This document shows, piece by piece, positions 21,122 to 31,500 of a DNA stretch of 64,000 nt. Origin of the DNA: Trebouxia sp. TZW2008 (Eukaryota; Chlorophyta; Trebouxiophyceae; Trebouxiales; Trebouxiaceae). Each line of letters begins with the position of its first letter. Within the stretch, counting starts at the first letter, position 1. The stretch lies in NCBI GenBank assembly GCA_002118135.1, contig BDIU01000157.1:93173-157172 (forward strand), written 5' to 3'. A program made the translations under genes and the position numbers. The notes below the pieces were generated by a model. It was not told the DNA's origin, searched no databases, and saw only the letters and a list, made by a program, of their open reading frames with translations.

Positions 21122-24100
21122 TCAATCATCTGAGTACTTTTTAGACGTCCTTGGTCGTTTTGCAGCTGGGGTGTCATCCGTTTCATACCTTGCGGGTGCC
21201 TGCAGCTTGCAGGCAAACAGAATTGCATACTGCCCTCACAGCATGACAGCTATGCTTTTGGCCAATGATCTACAGCTTATAGCACACTCTGAAGCCTTCT
21301 TATGACATGCACGGTTGTTTCAGACTGAAATCAGTGCTGATCAACTACTTGAATTTGTTTTGCCTCATGTCCAAACATGCCTTGGTGCATTCTTGTTGCA
21401 GGTAGGTCGTATTGCCACCCATCAGCCACAGTCTTACCTTTCCTTTTGCTGCTCTTCTTCTGCTATCACTGCCAGGACCCTCTGTCCCAGCTTGCCTGCA
21501 ACCATGCCACAGTGACAGTTTTGCATAGTCTCCATTTTGCTTTTGAGTATACCATGATAGAGCTGTGCGCGCAGCAGTCAGCACATTGACCCAACATCAT
21601 GCTTCATAGCATCCTGAATAGCTTGCACAGAGCTGAAAGAAAAGAAATTGACAATTTCCACGCCGCTAGGCATGTTTGAGAGGCCTCGGATAGGTCATGG
21701 CGTCCCTGTGTTAAACAGCTTGCACAGAGCTGCAGCAGGACACAAAGCCAAGCCACACAAAATGCATCTGCTTTGATAGAAATACAAAGGACGTCTGGCT
21801 GCATGCAAAGAACCAAAGGATCAAGTTTGCTCTGATAATGCCTTGGGGCGCATGCTGTTGCAGGTTCACATATGCATGCCACATATGCTACCTGTGCTGC
21901 AGTGTTTTTCTCAACTCCAGCATAGCAATGACCTCTGCTCTAAGAGCCAAGTAGGCCCCACAGGTAGCCCTGGTGGGTACAGCTGGGGGCCCAGGTACCC
22001 CCAGCTCTCCCATTGTTGTGTCCACTAGCTTCTGCGCCCTGCAAGGAACCCACTCAGCCAGGAGCAACAGATACAGCAACTTCTTCTTAGAAACACACTA
22101 AATATATAAAGACGTTCTCAATGTAAGGACAAGGCAATTGGGAAGCGATTGCTGCACTCTGACTGCAGTGCTATTCTAATTCAGGACACTTTGGTAAAGG
22201 AACAATCTCCTTGGTCAACGCAACACTCACTATATAGATCCCGTGTTAAAGCTGTGTTATATTTGATACATGTATAAAAAGTTCAATGCGGCATGTGGAC
22301 CAGCTTAGGCGTGGATTCTGATGCAGATGCTCAATGCCCAAATGATCATCAAGTCTCAAAAGACCTGCAGCTTCTTGCTTGATGACCAAACAAGCATCAA
22401 TGAGCAGGGGGCATGACAGTGCAGCTCAAGATCGCACAGAATCACATCTCTCTCAGGCATGCAGTGCTGTGCCAAAACAGTCCAGTGTAGAATTAAAGTC
22501 CCACATTACTGCTGCATGAGTTCCTCATTCCAAGTGCTCATGCAAAGTGCTCTGGCGTAGAAATCAGTGTGAACAGCAGCATCTGAGACTGTCCCACTGA
22601 GTGAATGTTTGCTGCCAATTTGCACACGACACAAGACACAAACCAACAAGCACACACCCACAGAATGTTTCACAGCATCCCATGCATGAATCCTGTAACG
22701 TCAGAATGCCACATCATGGCTGCTGCTTTGACTCAAGCTGTGAATGCAACCCAACCAGCAATGCAAGCCAACAGCCCTGAGTGCTGTCTTGTCACTGATT
22801 GCTGTCGCTCAGGATCAAAAAGCAAAAGCATACACAACAGTAAGCAGCACTGCACTTGTGTCGCCAGTGACTTTGCCCAGCAACATGCAAAGCAATGCGA
22901 GCCAACAGCCCTGAGTGCTGTCTTGTCACTCATTGTTGTTGCTCAGGATCCAAAAGGCATACATAACAGGAAGCAGCACTGCACCTGGTGCCGCCAGTGA
23001 CTTTGCCCAGCTGAGCAGTGGCTACATCTTGAGTGTGACGGCCTCTGGCATACACCCCAGGCTTGAGCTTGGCAGGGGCAACATCAGCGGTGAAGAGGGA
23101 GGACTGGCCAGCAGGGGCTTGATCAGGGATGGCGGAGGGGGCTGCTGCCTCTGGCAGGGGTCCTGAGGGGGTAGCCTGCTGGGCTTGATGAGCCGGGGCA
23201 GGAGTTGCCACATTGGCTGCAGCAGGACACCCAGCTTGTGTTACATGCCTTGCAAACGATGGGCATGCATTATCAAGGAGAAGGCTTATGTAGCACCACA
23301 TTGATAACAACACAGATGCCTGTGAGAGGGGCCTTGAGGGGGTGGCCTGTTGGGGCTGGGGCTGCGACATGGGCTGCAATGTATCAAGCAAGTTGTCTAT
23401 ATGCCTTGACACTGACTATGTGGCCTGTTGGGCTTGATGTGCCGGGACAGATGTTGTGGCATTAGCTGCGACAGGTCAGTAGGTTGAATTGTTTGCATTG
23501 ATGTTGATGGTCATGCATCCTTGGATCATGCTACAAAATACTCACAAGCATGGAAGCAAGTTTGGTCAATCAGGCAAGATATATGCGCGCAGCAGGTCTA
23601 AGCGTCATCGCTAAAATTGAAGGCATGTGCAGGATTAAGCCTGGCTATGACTGGCCTGAAGTCAACATGCCAGCTTTGCGCTTTGACCTTGTCGCTGGAT
23701 GCTTGTGAGGCGTTAGCAACACCTTAAATTGCAAGCAACTGGTTGAAGTTCCAGACAGGAGAGGCACCTGGTTGTGCTGGAGCAGCAGCCTTGCGCTGCG
23801 CCTGGAGGGCAGCTTGCTCAGCTTTCCTGACTGCCTGTATCTGTGCAGCTTGCTCCAGGATTGCGTTCTCCTCTGCTTCTTGCTGAGGTGTGCGGCTGAC
23901 CATCATTTCCAAACCCCTCTTGCGTTCCCTGAAGTCCAGAAAAGCCAAGAGCATGAGCTGCTTCCATCATCATGTCAGTGATTGCTGCTGTAATGGGAAA
24001 GTGGCTGCAGCGTGAAGCAGTACACTGTGCTAGCTGAATACATGCTCAACATGTGCACAGATCTGCACAAACAGACAGCGAGAGGCGCACATCATATGCA

Positions 24101-25094
24101 GTTTTCATGCAGTGTGTCCAACGCATCAGCACAAGGATATGGTTGTGAAGCAGGGAGTGACTAGCTGATGATCAAGGTGCATGTCGTGGGCGGACAGACA
24201 GCATGTGGGTCACACCTTTCATGTGTCAGATTGAAGGCATGCTTGACCAATACATTGTTTGCAACACTGTCCTCTGTGCCCTCTCGCCCAACAAGCAGCT
24301 GCCTTGCCACTGCATAGTAGCGTGCCTTGATGTCCTCCATGCTCCTTGTGATACCATTGGGAAACTGCAGCATGGCCATGAACATCATCACACAGGCATG
24401 GAAGTAAGTGTGCTGACTTGATTTTGCACAGTGATCATGGCCCACGCTGATAGGCCGTAAAGACAATTGGTAAGCATGCTTGAAGCAGAGCTCGACGGCT
24501 CACCTCATATCTGTCAGCAATGATCAGAAAGCGCAGATCAAACAGCTCGCAGAGATCCAGCAGATAGTCTGTCTCTGCTCTAGTCCAAGCTGGGTCTTTA
24601 ACAAGCACGTTCTCCCATTCATCATCATCGTACTTAAATATGTAGAGCTGAGACAGCAGCTACCCTGTCAGACTGACTTCAAATTTGTATGCAACAGCTG
24701 CTTCCAGACCGCACACCTGCTTGTTGAACTTGGCGAATGGATATGTCTCTTCTGCTTCTCGAAGCTTGCCAGCAGTATCCTTGAAGCATTTGACCCAATG
24801 ATGCAGCGCAAGCGAATCTTTTCGCGCGGGGTTCGTAAATGGCCTGAACTGATAGGTTGATAAACCTTTCGATGACAATTTGCGCTTCTGCTTCAACCCG
24901 CTCAAAGCTGCTTTTTTGTTCAGATCCCCAGCCAAGTGCGATGGAGGTAATGGATGTGATCCGTCAAGCAAAGCGAATGCTTCCCTGCTCATCCCAGCCG
25001 GCCGCTGCATTCTCTCTTTCGTTTTCGGCGCATCCTGTTGAACGATTGGAGCGGAACCTCTTGGTACACCAAGGATGTCTTTCACGTCGGCCAT
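21122..25094 (-). CDS. SWC4: SWC4/DMAP1 homologue (SWR1 and NuA4 subunit)
   Basis: Eight exons (24717-25094, 24504-24647, 24216-24364, 23768-23928, 22985-23216, 21892-22038, 21438-21495, 21122-21199) join in frame to 448 codons, close to plant SWC4 length. Landmarks: start MADVKDILGVPRGSAP, then GMSREAFALL, RPFTNPARKDSLALHHWVK and FAKFNKQ. The SANT/Myb-like region reads WTRAETDYLLDLCELFDLRF, IIADRYE and DIKARYYAVARQLL. After that come a helical RERKRGLEMMVSRTPQQEAE segment, LKPGVYARGRHTQ, and the C-terminal LGVPGPPAVPTRATCGAYLA and LRKTLQH block. It ends in a basic tail (KRPRTSKK). The family is a shared subunit of the SWR1 H2A.Z-exchange and NuA4 acetyltransferase complexes and binds DNA through its SANT domain. 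Two internal exon regions have tandem extra copies. Confidence 0.93.
22099..22238. mobile_element. Degenerate MITE copy
   Basis: It contains CTCAATGTAAGGACAA near the left and CAAGGAGATTGTTCC (as inverse) near the right, words shared with the 3.5, 50.3 and 56.7 kb elements. The ends are CTAAATATA and CTATATAG and no longer show CAGT. It lies in an intron of SWC4. Confidence 0.45.
22735..22999. repeat. Two ~130-bp tandem copies covering the end of SWC4 exon 5
   Basis: Both copies share GAGCCAACAGCCCTGAGTG, TGTCTTGTCACT(G/C)ATTG and GCCAGTGACTTTGCCCAG. The latter, read on the minus strand, is the last coding stretch of exon 22985-23216. In the extra copy the donor reads ACAAG|TG, without GT. 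Confidence 0.75.
23160..23476 (-). repeat. Three copies of the start of SWC4 exon 5
   Basis: The minus strand has three acceptor-plus-exon starts: GCTGCAG|CCAATGTGGC (used, 23216), a copy near 23380 reading CAGCCCATGTCGCAGC and a copy near 23470 reading GTCGCAG|CTAATGCC. All continue into (C)CAGCAGGC(T/C)AC-like codons. The upper two could act as alternative 5' ends of the exon. Confidence 0.65.
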
Positions 25095-25477
25095 GGCGGG
25101 TGTTCTGCTTGGCAAGACCTGCCAGTGGTGCACATCGATCAAGGCCAAGGCTCTCACACTGACCTATCTAGGTTTTGCACCTGCTCAAAGCAGCTGATGA
25201 CACATCGCGAAGTAGTCATGGTGCTGCACCCTTGCCTCCTGAGACGGTCTTGTCTCCCTTTAAGCTGGCTTGAACTAACAGCGCTGCAGAGTTCAGAGTA
25301 TACCTCAACAATCAGCATCACTTGAATTGTGATCAGGGTAGCCAGAGGCCCTGCTCAAGCGTGCTCTCGAGTCGACCAACTGATTAGTTCTGTGGCGTGT
25401 GACGCGCACACCTTGCTGACAGCCATTGCGTGCCGTGTAGAAAGTTGGCACTACTTGAGACTGTAAAGCACGTCGGC
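25095..25477. promoter_or_regulatory. Shared divergent promoter region
   Basis: The start codons of SWC4 (minus) and the cysteine protease (plus) are 383 bp apart and face away from each other. No TATA-like box was clear. Both promoters must lie here or inside the transcribed leaders. Confidence 0.6.
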
Positions 25478-27899
25478 ATGACGGGGTGCAGGCGGCTTCT
25501 GGCCCCGTTGCTGCTGACTGTGGCGTTGCTTGCTCCGGTCTTTGTCACGGCGAAGCTGTCTGCAGACGTGACTCCATCTAGTTCTAGCGCCAATGGAACA
25601 GACTGGTGCGAGCCGTACAAGCCCTGCAACGTGACCAAGACCAACTCAGCAGAGATAGAGTCCAGCTATGGCTTGGGTCTCCTGTCAAAGTACACTGGCT
25701 CAAAGTCAAACTACCAGTATGAAGACACCACACCAGCTGCAGCTGTGGACTGGCGACTCGTGTTGTCTGGCTGGAGCGTGCGTGACCAGGGTACATGCGG
25801 TGAGTCAAGCTTCTTGTTGAAAGCCGCCCATAGAGCACATGCTGCTGGCCCATTTTGGCATTTTTGTCTTGTTTTCTGTTGTGCATACTATGCAAAGCTC
25901 AGCATGCCTTGGGATGATGATTTGTCATCGCTTTTGGTGTTGCGCATACATGTGCAGTGCCATGCTCTTTTCAGCAAGACTCTTGTTCCAGCAACATCAC
26001 AGCAATCTGACAACACATCAGGACATGACATTGCCTCATTATGCATTGTGACATTATGCTCTGCTGTGTCTGCAGGTAGCTGCTACGCCTTTGCTGCAGC
26101 TGGGTCGTTGGAAGCGTTGATTGCCATCTACCGTAACAACAACGCTACAAGCGAGCTGTCCGAGGCTCAGTTAGTGGACTGCCTTCCAGCTGCTGACGTG
26201 GGTTGTGACTCAAACGGCAACTGTGATGGATGCCAGGGTGGTAAGCACGCGCTCTGTCATTGCAACTGAACTGCTGTCTTGTTATTTGGGGCTGTTTCAT
26301 TATGTCATAGACTGCCTGAACCTTGTGGACATATACTCATTGCCACTGTGAGGCACACCTGATCAGCCTAGTTGGCTGGCTAAAGCATATGTAAATTTAC
26401 GTACTTTCTTTCTTCTGCCTCATGAAACCATCGGCTGACTGGTGTCATTTGAAGGTGCCTCATGGAACTCTGAATTGCGCTGTGGAACTCTGAGCTGTGC
26501 TATGAATCTTGGAGCTGCCCTATCACAGCTGAGCTGCCCTTTAGAAAGTTGAGGTTCTAGGAATTGCAGTGCAGCTCTTGAGTTTGCCAACATGCGCTTT
26601 GTGATGTAGGGGACCCCTCATTGGCCTTGGAGTATTCGCTGGAAGCATGGGACGGTCTGGCCAGTGCTGTTGCCTACCCATACGGCGATCTGATTGACGC
26701 AGATCATGCTGGCACATGTGTTGTAAGTCTTAGAACATTTGCCATCTGCTAATTTCCTGGTTGCAAAAATCAGTTTGACATGTGTGTTGCTGTAGTGTTT
26801 TGCAATTAGCAGTCGTGAGACAGCTACACACCGGCTTATTAGTGACATGACTGTTTGCCTGTCAGAGCTTGCAATGTTAACACATGAGTGACCTCATGAG
26901 CTGCACAGGTATTGGCACACTGCATGGTCATTGGCTTATTGATTTGTAGCAAGTCTGAAGTGTACAAACCAGTTTTGTCATGTTGTAGAGGCAGTCTGAA
27001 GTGTACAAGTAAGTTCTGTGATGTTCAAGAGCAAGTCTGAAGTGTACAAACCAGTCCTGTAGTGTTGTAGAGCGAGTTTGTAGTGTACAAGCAAGTCCTG
27101 TGATGCTACAGAACATGTCAGCAGAGGCTGGGACCAGCTTTGTCAGTGTGCAAAGGGTGCCTACCACGACCATGGGGCTGAAGCAGGCACTGACCAATCA
27201 GCCTGTGATTGTGGGAGTTGATGCTTCAGACTGGAGCGGCTACTACAATGTAAGCTTTGAATTGGCAAGACACTCATGTCATGAAAGCAAATGGCAATTT
27301 CTTTGAGCATATGCTGCATGCTGTGTTGCATTTTGAGCCCTTCCTGCAGTTGTACAGCTGGCAGTGTGGGTGGCATACATCAAACTCATATTGTCACCTG
27401 CAGCAAAGATTTGCACCATCTATGCAGTGGTGACTGCACTATTTGTGCATTGTAGAGAAAATCTTTGCTGTTTTCCAGGCAGCTTGCACTGACTGGCAGC
27501 TCATGTTGGCCATGCATGCCAATCATGACCCAAAATATGATGGCAGTAACACCAATGAGCTTGTGTTTCTGGCTGCAGCAACAAGGCATCTATGATGGAG
27601 ACTGCACGTCCACCACTCTCAACCATGCATTGGTAATCGTGGGGTACAACAACATGAGCACTGGCGAGGAGTACTGGATTCTGAGGAACCAGTGGGGTGC
27701 CGACTGGGGTGCAGAGGGTTACATATATCTCCCCATCAGCTCAGATGATGACAAAACAGGTGGAGCATGTGGTTTGCTGGGTGTCAAGAATGGATTTCCT
27801 CCTGTGTTCCCCTCTATGGCTGCTAGTAGTGCTGGTGTTACAGGTCTCAGCTTGGTCTTGCTTGTTGCCGGTGCCACCCTTGCATTGCTGCTTGCATAA
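25478..27899 (+). CDS. Papain-family (C1A) cysteine protease
   Basis: Five exons (25478-25799, 26076-26240, 26610-26722, 27112-27249, 27579-27899) join in phase to 352 codons. The N-terminus has a signal peptide (LLAPLLLTVALLAPVFVTA) and a short prosegment. The mature part begins near VDWR, and the catalytic Cys sits in RDQGTCGSCYAFAAAGSLE, split by an intron. Then come LSEAQLVDC and the GCQGG motif. The catalytic His is in LNHALVIVGYN and the Asn in RNQWGADWG, where the usual NSWG Ser is Gln. The C-terminus is a hydrophobic tail (LSLVLLVAGATLALLLA) after a small-residue stretch, suggesting a GPI signal or membrane anchor. It is likely a secretory or vacuolar endopeptidase. The granulin domain of some plant relatives is absent. 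Confidence 0.9.
26948..27112. repeat. 41-bp intronic minisatellite, four units
   Basis: Four units of (C/G)(A/G)AGTCTGAAGTGTACAA followed by (A/G)CAAGT(C/T)CTGT-like words and ending GTTGTAGAG. The last unit ends CTACAG and supplies the acceptor of protease exon 4 at 27112. Confidence 0.8.
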
Positions 27900-28511
27900 G
27901 CACTTGCATGAGGGACTCATGCAGCAGCAATGTGGGGCATTTGATTAATCTACACTGGGTTGTTTTGGCACAGCATTGTGTGCCTGAGAGAGAGATGTGA
28001 TTTTGAAGACAAAGCCCACGACTGCCCAAACTGGGCCAACACCAACTAAAACACAAGTTGTTGCATGACCCTGCAAGAAACGTGCTGTGCAACTTGATGT
28101 GCACATCACGAGAGTTCTCCTTGTGCTTGTGTTTGAACCTGAAGCATGTGACTCGCGACCACGCTGATCTTGGCAACAACAGACTACTCATCGGGATCGG
28201 TCATAAGCTTGCAGCTGCTTGCTTAGCGACGTGTGGTCCAGCCATATGTCGCATCGCACATTCCCAAACACACGAGCTGCCGCTGCATCGAGCAGCCAGG
28301 ATTGGACGTACGGTCGAAACTCGTCCTTGTGTCGATGTCGCACATTCACGAGGTTCATGTGCAGAAGTTTACTTGAACCGGATTTGAACAGTTCGATCGT
28401 GGCTTCGGAGCGTTGAACCGAGGCCTCAAGCCAGCATGCATTCGCTTTGTCACGGTAGCAGAACGCCATCAGCAGCATTTTTTTAGGTACCAACCTGCAA
28501 GTAACTTCACC

Positions 28512-31500
28512 ATGCTGTCGCAGATGGCACATCGGCAAGTGCCGCTGGCGTGCGCTCATCACGCGGACGCTCGATGCCCTGTACGTCAGCATGTAGTATG
28601 CAGCGCACCTGGCAGGACCCGACGTCCTAGTTTGATCACGCCATTCCTTCCCGTCCGTCAATCGCCAGTTTCTCGGCGATCAGGATCGACACGAGCGGTT
28701 CCTAAAGCTATCTTCCAGCTCGGCCGTGCAGGAAGTAGTCCCGGCCTGACAGCGAACTGCTGGGAGCAAAACAAACAGAAGCCAAAATACTCCTCATTGA
28801 ACAAAGATATCGAGGTCGATGTCTGCGTCGTGGGAGCCGGCATTGTCGGACTAACGACGGCGTACAATCTGACACAAGCAGGTCGTACCTACGACTGATC
28901 ACAGCTCTGCACGCTTGCCTACGGGTTGCACGAGCTTGGGCAATGCCGTGGATTGCTTCTGAGCTTTCCCTGCGATTGATTCTGCCGACACTTTCAAGCA
29001 TTTGTGGCCATGTGCACAGGCAAAAGAGTAGCTGTCCTTGAGGCTCGAGTAGTTGGAGGAGGGCAATCCGGGAGAGACACTGGAGAAATCAGTACCTGGA
29101 ACAATCACACATACAAAATGCTAGAGCAACTCTATGGCACAGAAAAAACTGCATTGGTTGCTGCAAGCCAGAAGGCAGCTCTCGAGTTTGTGGAGGATGT
29201 TGTCAAGTCAAAACGAATCAACTGTGGCTTTTCAAGGCAGGATGCTTTCGTATTTTTTGACAGCCCAAGTGTTGGGCCAGAGTACAAGGCGCTGCTGAAT
29301 GCTGGCCTTCAAGATACAACAGAGGTCTGTGACTGTCAGCATGACCTGCTGTGCTTGTGAATGCATCCTAGCTGAGCTGCACCTTGTCCATTGTGTTGAC
29401 TCATTGAACAACTTCTGCGTCTGGGCTTGTTGTGCCCAACAGCATATCTTGCATACAGGCTTGCCAATGCACCATCAGTTTGCTGTGCTTGACAGACTTT
29501 ACCATCGATGTACAGTTCACTGTTTGTGCAGTGAATGATGTCATGTGTCTCATCGCCAGGTGGTTGGACTGTCACTCAACCCAAAGCAACCCAGGCCTCG
29601 CACTAAGCTGGTGTCTCTGCAGCCTTCACGAGCTAATCTGCAGCTTCTTGAAAAGGCCCAAATTCTGCTGACTCAGGCTGAATTCTCTGGCAGCTCAGAA
29701 GAGGGTGGCATCAAGCATGCTCTTCAACTGGCAGACGCTGCAGTGCTCAACCCTGTAGCCTACTTGAATGGGTTGGCAAAGGCCATCACAGACAAGGGCG
29801 GCAAGATTTATGAAGGCACACGATGCAGAAAACCTGACACGAAAGTGTTGGAAACTGACTCTGGCAACAAGGTGACACTTCGTATTCTCCTGTCTGACGC
29901 TTGTGGTCTGCTTCATGCTGCCTATGACTAGCTTACTGATCTGACTTGTGCTTGCCATGCGCATCAGAAGCACAGCCTGTTTGTCAATCACATTGAGCAA
30001 AGCATATCAGGTCAAATGCAGCAGATCGGGCCTTTCTGCAGGGTGCATCTGGCATATAGCTGCACACGCTTACATCGCGGTCTCTTGTGCTTATCAGTAA
30101 CAACCTCTTGTGTAACCCAAATGTGTGCATTTGGGTTCAGGTGACTGCAAGGGAAGCTGTTGTTGTAGCCACTGCTCAGCCCATCACCAAGGACATCCCA
30201 GACTCAGTAGCGCATACTGCAGCAATTCACTCCAAATCCTTTGCAAAGCGCAGGTGAGCCACACAATGGCTGGAAGCAAAGAACATTCTACGCCGTCACG
30301 CGTCATAACGGACACCTCTGTCTAAAGAGGCAGCCCAGGACTTGATGGCTGTATTATTTTCCCTCTCATGCTAGCCTTTGTGGCTTCACATCTGCCTGCG
30401 TTGCACCATCATCTTGTGCTCATCATTGAAAGGCTGCTTCAAAGACTGTGTACGAATGCCTTTCAGTTCATCATGACATATGAATGTAAGGAAGTGCAGA
30501 CCCGCAACTGTGATGTTGACGTTGCAATGTGTTTCAAACTAAACATCTGGTGTGATCTAGTGTCCTGTATGTGCTTGCGTGCTTGATAACAACCATAATG
30601 ACTCTTGATGGCTGTACTGTGATACTTAGCATAGCTGTGCTGGAATGCTGCTGCTGTCATCTACCTCACTCACTTTGGCTGATCTGTGCAGATATGCCAT
30701 CACGGTGAGTGTCTGCAAGAAGTCAGTGCGCAAAGGGATCTATTTTGACACAGCAGAATCCGACTGCACTGTCTCATATTGATGCTGCTACTACCTGTAG
30801 TACTCACTTTCGTTGATGTCTGCAGATATGCCATCACACTGAGTGTTCCCAAAAAGTCAGTGCGAAAAGGGATCTACTTTGACACGGCAGACCCTCATCA
30901 TGCTGTGAGGCTGGTGGAGGGAGGGGATGGGCGCAAGGACCTGCTGCTGGTGTCAGGGGAGGAGCATGACCAAGGTATCAAGCCTGAAGAGTTTGCAGAC
31001 TACTTTGGCAGGTATTGTCATTGGATGACTTAGTGTTCATCAGCATATCCAGATCAACGTTCTTGCGCAATGGTCATGTTGCAGTCAGCATCATTGACAT
31101 ATACACACATATGCTTTGTTGTTAGACTGCCCCAGAACTTTCATTCACAATAATCAGGTCATCTGCGGTGAGCCGCTGTGATGATAGCCAGCGTACAGCG
31201 ATGGAAGCTCAATCTTCAGCATATGACAACTGAGTTGCAATTAGAGTAACACATACACAAAACAACTTGCAACATGATCCTGCAGCAATTAGGAACATTT
31301 AGCCCTCAGCAGGTCATTTGCTTGCTCAGCAACAATGCAAACCTCAAATGCAATGCAATGGATGAGGGACAAGCGTGACTTATGACTTGTGCAGGCTAGA
31401 GTCATGGGCCAAGGCCAGATGGGACTTTGCTGGGCCCAGAAAACAGCAGTGGAGCTGGGAGGTCAGCTGACACCCTGCCCTATGCATTTTGAACGCATCA

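Noticed and set aside
28188..28661. 157-codon minus-strand ORF opposite the FAD/Rieske start
   Set aside because: It overlaps the first coding exon of a well-supported gene and shows no family features.
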